64,000 nt of DNA from positions 61,577,017 to 61,641,016 of the forward strand of contig OZ020310.1 of NCBI GenBank assembly GCA_963971305.1, in the 5' to 3' direction. The stretch is from Arcuatula senhousia. Its lineage: Eukaryota; Mollusca; Bivalvia; Mytilida; Mytilidae. Of the stretch, positions 22,267-33,562 are shown in pieces. Position numbers and translations under genes: made by a program. Each line of letters opens with the position of its first letter. Within the stretch, counting starts at the first letter, position 1. The notes below the pieces were generated by a model, which worked only from the letters and a program-made list of their open reading frames with translations, ran no database searches and was not told the DNA's origin.

Positions 22267-24328
22267 TGCTGGCGTCACACTGTCCCGATTTTAACATACA
22301 ATGGACACACGAATGTGAAATTTCAACTTCGTGCGAAGTTAGTCCCAAACTTGCTAAAAATAAAAAAAACGAAGGATATACGATTAGAACCGATGGCTTA
22401 GCGATCGGAAAATTAGCACATACAAATAGCTTCGAACCGAATACGAAGTTGTTACGATGTTATCAAGATTAGTCGAGAATTAGATACGAGGGAGACACGA
22501 ATTTCTACGACGGCTGTACGACGTCACGTTTAGCATACTATGGGTCTACGAAGCATCACGATGGGTATACGAAGAATGAAATATAAAAACGCGATTTGCA
22601 ATTATGTTAAATAATTTAGTCTATATGAATTGTCCTTTGCAGCCTCTAATTATATTTTATGGATAACAAGTTAGTCCCTGATGTCGATCAGTAAGAGTAG
22701 ATAAGACATTTGATCAAAAGCTAACATATAGAGCCTGTTAAGATAGAACAAAAAAGATGACGCTACTTTATCTTGTTTGTTAGTGTGAGTTGATCGAAGC
22801 ACACATAATCTGAAAGAAAGAAGAATATGTTGTAAATATGTAGAAAGTTCAACAATTTTAGCTGTTACGAACGATTCTTGAACGAAACGTGTCCACCTTA
22901 TAATACATAACTTCGTTACCGGTCCTATACTGGTATCTAAGTCCAAAGGTCCCGTAAATATTTGCGGACCGAAACGGAATGTGAACTTAATCTAAATAAC
23001 CCGTAATGGTGGACTGGCATACAATCATACCAAAAAGCAGTTTAATAACTATAAATAAGGGTTTAGAAAAAAGTTTGGGAAACTGATATTTCAGTGAAAT
23101 TCCAAAGTTCAAAGGGTCCTAACTCTGTAAAAGATTGCGGACCGGAACAACGCGTTAACTTGATCTTTAACTCATCATGGTAAGACTCGCATACCAAAAC
23201 TCAGTTTAAAGTTTAATATCTATATATAAGGTTTAAAAAAGTGCGAAAAAGTTATTGTGACAGCGAGACGACCGGGCCAGACAGACACACAAATGGGCAG
23301 ACGGAGTGCAAACCTAAAGTCCCCTTCGGCTTTTGTCGGTAGGGTACTGATAAAAACTAAAATATGTTTAAAATGTTTAAACCTTTATTTCTGATATTCA
23401 TATTTAAGTATTAAAAGCTGCCACAAAAGTCTGGACGAGGACGCAAAAGAGGGAAGCGCCTAGCTGGAAAGAACAGGACGAAAAGAAAAGCGTCAGAAGA
23501 TTCTAGATCCAGATTGTCTTCGCTTTGTTTTGTCTTTTCTTCATGTACTTTTGCGACGGATCATTCTAGTTTCATTTTTTTAACTTTCCTTTATCAATTT
23601 TTCGAAACTAAAAAGATTATGAATAAAGAATTAATGAGGATACTTGTATGATAAGCTGCTGTCTTATAAGTCTTCCTCCTGCTGCATTTTAATAATGAGG
23701 GGGGGGGGGAAACAGAGCTATACATGTACTAACTTTTCTTTTTCTAAAAGATTTATTGTAACACGCCTCTAGCTGAAATGGACTAATAAATGTCCTTATA
23801 AGGCATTTTTGACACGTTTGATATTTTTTTTACTTCAGAAATCGTACTCCTTTGACCAGTGCCGTGTTTCCATCTCCATGTCATTCCTCTATGCCATTAC
23901 ATTAGTTACGACGGATATACGAATGCAAAGCAAGGTCTTTGCGACGCCGTGTTTCCTTTGCACCACCTTCGGAGAGCTTCTTGTTTTATTCGTGCCGCCA
24001 TCGTAAGATAAATTAAGCCGACGACACTTAGAAGGCAACACGAAATCAGAAGATGCTTTCACGAAGGCATAACGATAGAAAGGATGGATTAACGAACACA
24101 ACACGAACAAGGACCTTCGCACGAACCTTCGGGAGTTTTTTTACCTGTTAAAAATTAGGAAGGCATTACGAAGTTGCTCCCGAAGTTGGAATATTTCAGC
24201 TGACGGTACTATGATGTTAAAAGATGGCAACGCGAATAGCGCGATTTGAATATGATCACTCCCGAATTCGAAAATATCCATAATCGTGTTTCCATCGGGG
24301 TCGAAATCGGGATAGTGTGACGCCAGCA
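22267..24328. mobile_element. 2.06-kb terminal-inverted-repeat element, TA target duplication
   Basis: The ends are TGCTGGCGTCACAC and GTGTGACGCCAGCA, with similarity continuing inwards as TGTCCCGATTT / AAATCGGGATA. The element is flanked by TA on both sides, and removing it with one TA restores the host repeat (ttcacattta/aaagggaccgt). No transposase-like frame is visible, so it is non-autonomous or decayed. Its interior holds a further nested element at about 22.67-23.35 kb. The TA duplication suggests Tc1/mariner-type integration, although the ends do not begin with CA. Confidence 0.7.
22669..23345 (+). mobile_element. Nested small element with terminal hairpin
   Basis: The left end TTAGTCCC is echoed near the right end as AAGTCCCCTTCGGC, followed by TTTTGTCGGTAGGGTACT, which makes a terminal hairpin. 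A run with 'gacagacagacacacaaatg' lies upstream of it. Internally, two 'aattgcggaccg'-like subrepeats occur near 22950 and 23130. The left boundary is approximate. A 91-codon minus-strand frame here has no domain and is ignored. Confidence 0.45.
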
Positions 24329-24364
24329 TAAAGGGACCGTTACCCTTTTAAGTGATCATCTGAC
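24329..24364 (+). repeat. 'aggctcccagg' repeat, middle fragment
   Basis: 'gggaccgttaccc' and 'gtgatcatctgac' continue the host repeat between two insertions. Confidence 0.6.
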
Positions 24365-25130
24365 AAAGGATGGGTTGCGATAAGACCCCTTTTCAGCCCA
24401 CAATGGAAATCAAAAATAAAATCAAATACATTCTACCACAAAATGTCTTGTTTGAAAGGTAAATGTTAATATTTGTTGAACATAATCGTCTGTAGTATAA
24501 AAGTTTATTGTACTTTTTGGTAAATGGTGTTGAAATGAACCACCTCAAATGATTTTAATATTGTACCTATGGAAAAGTGGTCAAATCGAGTGATATATAT
24601 CCTTCCCGGAAGTATAGCCTTGCACGTGGAACCAGCTTCATATTTTGTTCAAAAACTTCTATCACAAAAACACATTTTTGGTGAAAGTTTCAAGCTGGTT
24701 CCGCGTGTAAGACATACTGAAAAAATTAAAAGACTATAAATTTTAACCTCGTAGTCAGTAGTTTCAAAACATTCAAAATATCTGGGATTTTTCATTTTTC
24801 TTAAGATTAGTCATTATTTTCGATTCAAAATTGTTGTTCAGACTAATGTTGATATACCAGGAATCTGTTATAGAGTTGGCAAACACTGTCGTCAAGTATA
24901 TTAGATCAAAATTTGAAGTATCGAAGGTCTACCGTGAAATATTCCTTACATTAAGATGAGATTTTCATTCAAAATTGGTCAATTTTGAACACGATTTTTC
25001 AACTTGAGTGTTTGCAAAAGTATTAAATAATTTGGCTACAAAATAAGGTATAAAGTAACAGGTTTGGAAATAATTTTTATTTTTTGCCTCTAGATGGGCC
25101 AAAATATGGCCTAATCGCAACCCATCCTTT
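24365..25130. mobile_element. Terminal-inverted-repeat element, about 766 bp
   Basis: The ends are AAAGGATGGGTTGCGAT and ATCGCAACCCATCCTTT, followed inwards by AAGACC / GGCCT. GAC flanks both sides and may be a 3-bp target duplication. An internal inverted pair (ACGTGGAACCAGCTT near 24618, AAGCTGGTTCCGCGT near 24692) adds a hairpin. No coding frame. Confidence 0.65.
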
Positions 25131-25232
25131 GACCAAATTGAGACTTTTGTAGAACTTTTGATGCTATAGCAGTAGGGTGGAGAAAATTTTTGAAAGAATT
25201 TTAACAGACGACAGACGAAGACGGCGACAACG
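25131..25232 (+). repeat. 'aggctcccagg' repeat, 3' fragment, truncated
   Basis: It resumes with 'gagacttttgtagaac' and ends in a 'cagacgacagacgaagacgg' run, lacking the terminal hairpin found at 39.4 and 60.1 kb. It abuts duplicated segment 3. Confidence 0.6.
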
Positions 25233-26345
25233 GAATTTGGTAACGCACCAGCCCTAGGGCCACTTAATGTTTTTAATAACTAAGGGTGTTGGGGCAGATA
25301 CTTCAATATGTGTGAAATTGGAAACAAGAAGATCGTGTGCAGCGTAGTGCAGAAACACCAGATAGCACGAATTAAGTTGTCATGCAAGCTTTTGGTCGGT
25401 ACTACTACTGTTATCTAGTGCATGCGTATTTTTTGTTTAATTTCAAACAAAAGATCGATCATTGCACAATGATCATGCAAACTTACGACATTTTGTAGTT
25501 GATTTTCAATTGTTTTTTTTTATTTCAAAAATATTTTAAATATTTTTGTATGTTGCGTTTCTTTTTTGATAAAGTATACTTGTCTTTTTGATCTTCCTTG
25601 TTGAACAATCTCATAACTTGTTTGAATTATATGGATTTTATTCTTATTTAATGCTTGTTTTGTGAATTGTGTCGCGTACACTTAGTCCAAATATCATTAT
25701 TTTTCTATAATTAAATTTGGATTTTGAAGCAATCTCTATATGCGTAAGTTATTCCCTTTAAATTTCATGGTTTGCAAGAGGACCCTTTGTAGAGGCAAAC
25801 TTTTAGTAAGCTTGTATTAAATGGGTCTGTAATGTGCATTTTGCCTTGGTTTATTTAAGAAAGATGAGCCACAGTTCCGCTCTAATTTCACTTTATATAT
25901 GTACAAGTAAGGTTAAGGCCTTTTTGTATTTCTAAACATTAACATTAACAAGGCTACAAATATTTAACTTATAGTCGGTTATCTCTCATCTAAAACAAAT
26001 TAAAAATAGAATATTATCTGGAGTTAACAATAAAGTGAAGCAATTATAACGAAAATGAACTATTTACCTAAATGTATACGCCATAAATATCTGAGGCATT
26101 TCGTATTTGTAAGATTTATTGTTATTAAGGAAAGGGTCTTATGGCCATATCTTTTATGACTAAATGACTTTGAAGAGAGTGGCTTTTTATGTTTTTTTAT
26201 TTTCAATTCGTTCCAGTCAGTTACGATGTGTCAGGGGTGTTAAATTAAAAACTGGGGTTTTTCTAAAGCCAGAAAGAAGTGAATTGATATAAGTTTCTTT
26301 CAAGTGCAACCATCCATGACTCTTGTATGGATAGTTAAATGCGGA
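25233..26345. repeat. Duplicated segment 3, copy A (partner 26779-27862)
   Basis: Collinear at an offset of about 1,545 bp, beginning 'aatttggtaacgcaccag' and ending 'gttaaatgcggata'. It contains a short block resembling the outer end of family B ('gtgtcgcgtacacttagtcc'). No coding frame is conserved. Confidence 0.85.
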
Positions 26346-26778
26346 TATTTAAGTTGTTATTCGAATTCAGAAAAAAAGTTATCTATTTTGCAGAACCGTC
26401 AAATTGCTATATATTTAATGTTGATATACCTTTTAAATAAGTACGGTGACATATGATTTTTGTTAGCTTATTTCGAATCTCAAATACTCATGATGATATG
26501 AACAAGCTTTCTAGAAATTCTTAAGACCAGATTTGAATAGTGGGATTTGTCTTTAAAGGCGAATTTCCTTGTTAAAAAATCTTTCAAACGATTTGCGGTG
26601 CATGAGCGAATTTAACACCTCATGTTGCGTCTGCTGTTAACCATTTAAAGACGAATTATCGTTATGATAATGATTCTATCACAAATTATTACCCCAACAA
26701 TATCATTGTTTCGAGCATTGGTCATCAGAATTACTTGATGCTAACTTAGACCAACAGTTTCAACGATTTTTTTTTCAA
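26346..26778. other. Spacer between the copies of duplicated segment 3
   Basis: No coding sequence or known repeat recognised. Confidence 0.5.
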
Positions 26779-27862
26779 ATTTGGTAACGCACCAGTCCCA
26801 GGGCCGCTTGATGTTTTTAAAAACTAAGGGTGTTGGAGCAGACGCTTCAATATGAGTGAAATTGGAAGCAAGAAGATCGTGTGCAGCGTTATGTAGAAAA
26901 CATTTAGATCACGAGTTCAGTTGTAATGCAAGCTTTTGGTCGGTATTACAACTGTTATCCAGTGCATGCGTAATTTCTGTTTAATTTAAAACATAAGATC
27001 GATCATTGCACAATGATCATGCAAAATTACGACATTTTGTAGTTGATGTTCAATAGTTTTTTTATTTCAAAAATATATTAATATCTTTGTATGTTGCGTT
27101 TCTTTTTTGATAAAGAATACTTGTCTTTTTGATCTTCGTTGTTGAACAATCTCATAACTGGTTTGAATTATATGGATTTTATTCTTAAATAATGCTTGTT
27201 CTGTGAATTGTGTCGCGTACACTTAGTCCATATATCATTTAATTTGGAGTTGGAAGCAATTTCAACATGCTTCAGTTATTCGCTCTTAATTTGATGGTAT
27301 TGCAGAGACAAACTTTAAAAAAAAAACTTGCATTAAATTGGTCTTTAATGTGCATTTTTCCTTGGTTTATTTAAGAAAGATGAACCACAGTTCCGCTCTA
27401 ATTTCACTTAATACAGGTAAGGTTATGGCATTTTTGTATTTCTAAACATTAGCATCAACAAGGCTACAGATGTTTAACTTATAGTCGGTTATCTCTCATC
27501 AAAAACCAATTAAAATAGAATCTTAACCAGAGTTAACACTAAAGTGAAGCAAAAAAGCAAAAATAACGAATATGAGCTATTCACCTAAATGTATACGCCA
27601 TAAATTTCTGAGGCATGTCGTATTTGTAAGATTTATTGTTATTAAATGAAAGCTCTTAGGGCTATATCTTTTATGACTATATGACTTTGAAGAGAGTGGC
27701 TTTTTATGTTTATATTTTCAATTCGTTCCAGTCAGTTACGATGTGTCAAGAGTGATAAATTATAAACTGGGTTTTTCTAAAGCCAGAAAGAAGTGAATTG
27801 ATATAAGTTTCTTTCAAGTGCAACCATCCATGACTCCTGTATGGATCGTTAAATGCGGATAA
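26779..27862. repeat. Duplicated segment 3, copy B (partner 25233-26345)
   Basis: It matches copy A across its length with scattered substitutions and small indels, for example around 27.3 kb where copy A is longer. Confidence 0.85.
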
Positions 27863-28206
27863 AAGTAATCGCATTCGATGTAAAATAAACGGAAATACCA
27901 GCACTCTGTAGTTTATTATGAATAATTAAAATAAGAATTTAAACCTGTATTGAAAATACGTTTACATTTAAAAAGCTTTAAAAGAATTTCAGATTTATTA
28001 GCTTTTCTTGTTGAATTTATCGTTTTATATAAAATATAAGAACAAAATCTATCTTTTCACCAAATTGCAATAATGACATAAAGGACAATGATTGCCATAT
28101 TCGAATTATTAGTCTTTGCTTAAAAGATGTACAAATATCGGCTTTTAAGAAGTGACCGATAAAATTAATACGACAAAAATAGAAATTATATAAATATACT
28201 CATCGT
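27863..28206. other. No gene recognised
   Basis: AT-rich spacer before the 45-bp minisatellite. Confidence 0.5.
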
Positions 28207-28736
28207 TATTAATCTTTCAGTTTTACTTTGGCATTTCAAGATCAGTGCTTTGTTCAGAAGGGGTATTTACATTGACATTTTAAGATAAGTGCTTTGTTAG
28301 GAAGGAAGTTTTACTTTGGCATTTTAAGTTCAGTGCTTTCTTAAGAAGGGGGTTTTACTTGGGCACAATACGATAAGTGCTTTGTTAAAAAGGGTGTTTT
28401 ACTTTGACATTTTAAGATAGGTGCTTTGTTATGAAGGAAGTCTTACTTTGGCATTTTAAGATAAGTGCTTTATTAGGAAGGAAATTTTACTTTAGTATTT
28501 CAAGATCAGTGCTTTGTTCAGAAGAGGGTTTTACTTGGGCACTAAAAGATGAGTGCTTTGTTAAAAAGGGGGTTTTACTTTGATATTTTCCGATCAGTGC
28601 TTTGTTAGGAAGAAAGTTTTACTTTAGCATTTTAAGAACAATGCTTTGTTTAGAAGGGGATTTTACTTTGGCACTATAGATTAGTGCTTTGTTATGAAGC
28701 CTCAAGGGTGTCTTACTTTTACATTTTAAGATCAGT
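28207..28736. repeat. 45-bp minisatellite, first block, about 12 degenerate copies
   Basis: The unit is approximately TTTTACTTTGGCATTTTAAG, then ATCAGTGCTTTGTTAAGAAG and GGGG. Copies vary in length by 1-3 bp and at many positions. The same unit fills much of 33.0-37.2 kb. The 113-codon minus-strand frame at 28619-28960 overlaps this repeat and is not a gene. Confidence 0.9.
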
Positions 28737-29157
28737 GAACGTAACAATCGGTCGCATGGTAGACGAAGGAACCGAAATATTATTAAGCAACATCGTTCTA
28801 ATTTTAACATTCCTGATCTTGATTGTATATTTAAAAATAATGGAAAGCATAATCTTTTTTGTGAACTATGCTCCATACCTATTTGTAAGTTAAATAAAAT
28901 CAGTTTAGATTGTGAAACTATACCTCTTGCCACCCCTTTATACGAAGGGGCGCTCACCATAAGTGCTTTTTGTTACTTTAAACTTTTCCCCAAAATTGGT
29001 TCCCCTTTAGACCACATTCGGCTTTTTATAAAATTTACAAATATTAATACAGGACCTGGTTTTATAAATTTATCTACTTTTTCATTGATCATAAAATTAA
29101 AGATCTAATACCACTTTTGTTTATACCTATCATATCTTATAATCATAAACTAGAAAA
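28737..29157 (+). other. Possible retroelement coding remnant, unidentified
   Basis: One plus-strand frame stays open from the end of the minisatellite for about 125 codons (HNLFCELCSIPICKLNKISL and later GPGFINLSTFSLIIKLKI). The CELC..PIC spacing might be a decayed zinc-binding motif. No family is recognised. It lies just upstream of Penelope-like coding remnants, but whether it belongs to them is unclear. Confidence 0.25.
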
Positions 29158-29572
29158 ACTGTGAGCGGCAGCTCACAAATAAATACCCCGCCACCCCCCT
29201 AAAAAACAATAAATCAATCAGGTCAAATTTTAAAATAGTAGGTAAGATTGTGTGAAAGTTTCATGAAAATCCATCAAAGGGTTTAGGAGGAGTTGTGGAT
29301 AAGAGTTGGGTACCCCCTTGTTGTCGAATGGCTAAGTCCATGATTTGCTATGGGAAACCCCCAAAATCACTATGATCATATTTGAAAATAGTAGGTGCAC
29401 ACCTACATTATGTCACACATATTTTTTTAAGTTTCATGAAAATCAATCAAGGGGCTTAGGAGGAGTTGCAGATAAGAGATGGATACCCTGAAGTGTAACG
29501 GAAGGACAGACAGAAGAATGGACGGACACCCTTATCACTATAGACCCCCACTTTTCAAGCGGTGGGTATTGA
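29158..29572 (+). mobile_element. Small non-autonomous element with terminal hairpin
   Basis: The left end has GTGAGCGGCAGCTCAC followed by TACCCCGCCACC. The right end has ACCCCCACTTTTCAAGCGGTGGGTAT, in which a copy of the left end pairs with the right end. The interior has two subrepeats ('aaaatagtaggt' ... 'gtttcatgaaaatc' ... 'ttaggaggagttg'), and a 'ggaaggacagacag' run precedes the hairpin. It has the same design as 12079-12446, with related ends. Confidence 0.6.
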
Positions 29573-29599
29573 AGGCCAACGCGTATTATTATTTGTATC

Positions 29600-29965
29600 T
29601 ATACACCCACTTCAACTGATGAAGAAATAGACACGAATAATCCTTTATCATGTGACTGTGCTTATTTTGACTTTATATAAGCTCCTTGTGGTCATGTTGT
29701 TATCGGCGACCTTAACATCGTCAATGATCAAGAGGCACTTCATTTTTTTGAAAAAGAATCCAAGCTTAGACCCCGCTCACAAATTAACTGGAATTCATGT
29801 TTTGATTGTGTCGATACAGCTCTTCGGTCTTACTCTAAGTCCTGGATTAGAAGGGAAGGGGCAGACGCCAAATCTTTAGACAATTTTAAAAATAATGTTA
29901 TGACCATTGTTAAATTACGTATAACCCTTTTTAAAAACTCCTTTGTAGAATTTCGTAGGTGTGTC
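29600..29965 (+). pseudogene. Penelope-like pol remnant, N-terminal region
   Basis: A frame with one stop contains HVVIGDLNIVNDQEALHFFE, FRPRSQINW-type sequence (RPRSQINWNSCFDCVDTALR) and SLDNFKNNVMTIVKLRITLF. The pattern of a 'G..FR....INW' segment followed by a helical stretch ending in VxLRI matches the region N-terminal to the RT domain in this element group, from general recall. It is separated from the RT part by an inserted 3' end of family A. Confidence 0.45.
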
Positions 29966-30259
29966 ATAGAGTTTTTTGTCTTCATTTACCGGAATTGACA
30001 CGCTGAATAGACTGTTGTCAACGCGACGGGTGTGCTATAGCAAGCAAGAACTGCTGACTCTTCCGGGGCACCTGAGTTTACTCTTGTTTCGACTGGAGTT
30101 CGCGTTGTTGATTGATATTCAGTTATTTTGTGTTTCCATGTTTTATATGTTGTCTATTTTTGTCCCGTTCATGTTGGTGTTAACTGGCTTGTCTCTGCAC
30201 TTTCGGACCTTTGACATTCGGATATCCAATTGATACCTCTGCTTCTTTCGACCCCACAC
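29966..30259 (+). repeat. 3' end of Penelope-like family A inserted in pol remnants
   Basis: Contains 'cgacgggtgtgctatag', 'actcttccgg', 'actcttgtttcgactggagt' and ends at 'cattcggatatccaattgat'. It splits two parts of another element's coding sequence, so it is a nested 5'-truncated insertion. The 85-codon frame at 29976-30233 is a translation of this UTR. Confidence 0.6.
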
Positions 30260-31232
30260 TTACATCAACAGAATTAAATCAAAACTACGTTTGCTAGGTT
30301 CATGGTTATTTTTTGTTCCTGCAGATAAAGCAGCTAACAATGCTGTGATATGACGGAAGTATTACCTTGACGTTTTAAAGCATGAAATTACAGACCATGC
30401 ACCTACATTCCAGATCAGTCCACGAAAGCAAGTATTATCGACGATCGTATCATAGCAACCACAGCACTGCGAGTAGCTCCTACATACAATAAATTACCCA
30501 CTATGTACTGGAAACCTAGATTGCACAAAAACCCATATAAATCCCGTTTTATTTCTTCTTCTAATAAGCCTTCTCTGACCATTATTTCTAAAGCTTTCTC
30601 TCTTGCTTTGACAACAATGAAAAAGTTTATCATTCGATACAGTAACAATTTTTTTGGAAATAGTGGCGTAAATCATTATAGGAGTGTCAAAAATTCTCCT
30701 GCTGTTTTGGACAAACTTCGAGCATTTGAAAATTATTTCCAGACATTTGACAGCTATGATTTGTCTACTTTGTATACAAATTCTCCTCATAATCTAATTA
30801 AAAAGAAATTTCAATGTTTGGTTAAATGGTACTTTGATAAATCTAATCGTGATTACATCTAAAGTTTCAAGAGTATTTGGTTAATTGTTTTTCAGTAACG
30901 AGACCAATAAAGGCTATGCTAATTGGACTGACGAAGAAATGATTACTACACTTAACTTAAGATTTTATTTACATAGGTTTTGAAAAACAAATTTACCGCC
31001 AATTTATTGGTATTCTCATGGTACCCAATTGCGTCCCACTTATAGCAGAACTTTGTTATATTGCTATGAATCACAATTTATGGCCAAACTACAGAAAGAC
31101 AAAAACAAACACCATCTTATTGACATTTTTAACAATACTTACAGATACTTAGACGTCATCATTGCTCTTTACAACCCCAATTACTCAAACTTTATAAGAG
31201 GCTGCCCAAGCAAAAGTGAGGCAATAGCTGGT
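30260..31232 (+). pseudogene. Penelope-like family B reverse transcriptase, broken (5' part)
   Basis: Pieces in order: FVPADKAANN (shifted frame near 30320), YWKPRLHKNPYKSRFISSS (30506 onward), SGVNHYRSVKNSPAVLDKL, and FDSYDLSTLYTNSPHNLIKK, the A-motif region with LSTLYT. In another frame GIPMGTNCVPL-like sequence near 31010 is followed by LLYCYESQFMAKLQKD and TYRYLDVIIAL. The catalytic box is YLDV, so the second aspartate is missing. Multiple frameshifts and stops make it inactive. Coding resumes at about 32020. Confidence 0.6.
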
Positions 31233-32019
31233 ACATGACAAATTTTGTTTTTCAAAAATGTTCATTGATTTCACATCAGGTTAACATCCATTCCCCAACA
31301 CAAATGCAGATTTTTGGTTTATTGAAGTGATATCATATATATAATTTATATAGAATGCATTGAAAATATGCAGAAAAAGGGAGATAACTCTTGCATATTT
31401 GCAAAATTTTGTTGTTTGTTCATGAACTTGAAGGAAGTTTGCTCCTCATATTTTGAGATTTTTGTCAGATTTTCGAGATCCTCGGGGTTTATTCATCTAT
31501 TATGCTTGATTTGTTTTGCCCTTGAACCCCTTATTTTCTTTTTCTTGTTCAAAAATATGTCCACCAAATATGCAGTTCACAATTTTGTTATGAAATTCTA
31601 TTTACTCTGTCATACATTTTAAAGAGTTTAAAGATACCAATCAGTGGCAATGCAAAAGTAATAAAAAATCTAGAGAGAACGCATTTCCCGCCAAAATTAT
31701 AAACGCTTATAGCATAAAAACGAGCACATGGACCTTCATTTTTGTTTTGCTTATTTTTATCATTTGTCCATATTGTTTTAATAAGATGCAATTTTATCCA
31801 TTTTTATTTACATCAAGATACAGGAGCAAACCCCCTTCAGGCTGAATCACAAGTCATCCATGTTACTTTCAAACAAATCCTGGTGATTTTTGTTTTACAT
31901 ATGAGTCAAACAATACATTAAAACAATAAATTTGCTGGGATAAAATCCTTCATGTGCCAGCTTCTGTAGGCTTTTGCCTGATTTCTACATGGACAGCCTC
32001 ATAATTGATATCTATCCTT
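31233..32019. other. Sequence interrupting the reverse transcriptase remnant
   Basis: About 790 bp lie between the codons after YLDV...NYSNFI and the downstream LDLDLSIVNGKL-type segment, which are normally about 20 codons apart. No terminal inverted repeats or known family were identified. The frames at 31368-31622 (plus) and 31588-31791 (minus) have no domains. Confidence 0.45.
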
Positions 32020-32350
32020 AAGAATTAACCCTTAATTAATCTAACTCAACCGACGATAGATGTCCATCTTTTGGATTTAGATCTAAGCATTGTCAATGGA
32101 AAATTGCACACTAAAGTATATGATAAACGTGATGACTTTTCTATCTAAATTGTAAATTTCCCTAATACCACATCCCCAATTCTATAGAAATGTAGTTTAT
32201 AAGGCTTTATATTTATTCAAACCTAATCCTCTCTTGACATGTTTATTTGGTTTAAAAACTTATTAAAGAAAGGATACAAGTTGGTAGATAGTAAAATCTT
32301 TAAATTTTGTGTTTTTGGTAGAAATATTGACAGTTTGATAGTGACTATAA
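32020..32350 (+). pseudogene. Penelope-like family B reverse transcriptase, broken (3' part)
   Basis: One frame reads LDLDLSIVNGKLHTKVYDKR followed by DDF and VNFPN, the element group's post-catalytic motif (LDL.I...G.L.TK.YDKRDDF...NFP). A stop interrupts it, after which coding decays. The block at 32240-32350 aligns with 623-720 on the minus strand. Confidence 0.6.
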
Positions 32351-32489
32351 AACGGTTACTTCTTGACTAATGAATTGTTTTGAATTATTGCAGCGATCAA
32401 ATATGTCGTTTTTTATGTGATGATATAATACTAAATTAGTTGTTTTAAGTGTTATGTTGAATTTAGAATCGATTTGTTTGACATTTTCA

Positions 32490-32990
32490 CATCAGTCTAT
32501 AATGCTTTTTAGCTAGCTCTCAGTAACTGCGAGTGCTTTCAAGACAGTTCCTTAATGTATCGTTGTTCTCGTATAGTTCTCTTGTCTCAGGTTCTCTCTT
32601 GGTTAATTGAACTTTTATCGATTTGATTTTTAAAGTAAGTTATTTTTGTGCTTTGAAGAAGATTAACAAATGGGGGAAGGTTGGGCCTAAAACACTAGTT
32701 TAACCCAGCCACATTTTATATTTGTCTTTCTTAAGCCAGGAATCCTTGTCAAAGCTTTTGTTCGTCCCTGTCAACCCTCTGATCTGTGTTCCATGTCCAG
32801 AAATGGGTATGCCGTTGATAAGCTATGGATTTCTTTGCATCTTTTGTATTTTATTTTAGTCTTGGGCCAATGCAAGATAGCTAGCAGTGATCTCTAGTCA
32901 TGTTGAAGACCACTAGCTGTTTTCAGTTGTGATTTTTAAATTGCCGTTTCTTTAATGTTAGTTCAGTCGCGCACACTTATTCCACGTCTC
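32490..32990 (+). repeat. 3' end of Penelope-like family B
   Basis: Full-length copy of the repeat seen at 1-622. It runs from 'tctcagtaactgcgagtg' through 'ggttctctcttgg' and 'cttgggccaatgcaag' to 'cacttattccacgtctc'. Its place directly after the RT remnant links the repeat to the element. Confidence 0.65.
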
Positions 32991-32999
32991 TTTATTGTT

Positions 33000-33150
33000 T
33001 ATTGGTTAAGAAGGGAGATTTACTCTTTGGCATTTTAAGATCAGTGCTTTAGTAAGAAGATGGTTAACTTTGACATTTTAAGATCAGGGCTTTGTTTAGA
33101 AAGGGGGGTTTACTTTGACATTTTAAGATTAGTGCTTTGTTGAGAAGGAG
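33000..33150. repeat. 45-bp minisatellite, short block
   Basis: Three units of the 28.2-kb type between two family B 3' ends. Confidence 0.85.
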
Positions 33151-33562
33151 GTTTCAGATACTCTCTTGTTGAATTGAACTTCTATCGATTTGATTTTTAC
33201 TGTGTGTTGGTTTGTGCTTTGTTATTGATTATCATTAGGGGGAAGGTTGGCGCCAACAAGCTAGTTTAACCCCGCCACATTTTAATGTGCCTGTCCTAAG
33301 CCGGGAATCTTTATCAAAGCTTATGTTTGTATTAAGTCGAATTTATGTTAATTGTTTTTTGTCAAGAAGAGGGTCTTTCAATGCACTTTGGGATTGGGCT
33401 TGAATCATATGTATTTTATTTTTAATCAAAGGGTCAATTGAAAAACAGCGAGCTGCGACCGCTGGTCACATTGAAGGCTGCTGGCTGTTTTCCATTGTGA
33501 ATATTTAAAATATACATTTATAATGTAGGTTGTGTCGCGTACACTTATTCCACATCTCATTT
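33151..33562 (+). repeat. 3' end of Penelope-like family B, internally deleted
   Basis: Starts at 'ggtttcagatactctcttgt', has the 'ccccgccacattttaatgtg' block, then jumps to 'ggtcaattgaaaaacagcg' and ends at 'cacttattccacatctcat'. The end region matches 1370-1500 and 15.2-15.3 kb. Confidence 0.6.

Noticed and set aside
28619..28960. 113-codon minus-strand frame
   Set aside because: It overlaps the 45-bp minisatellite and the opposite strand of a more plausible coding remnant; no domain.
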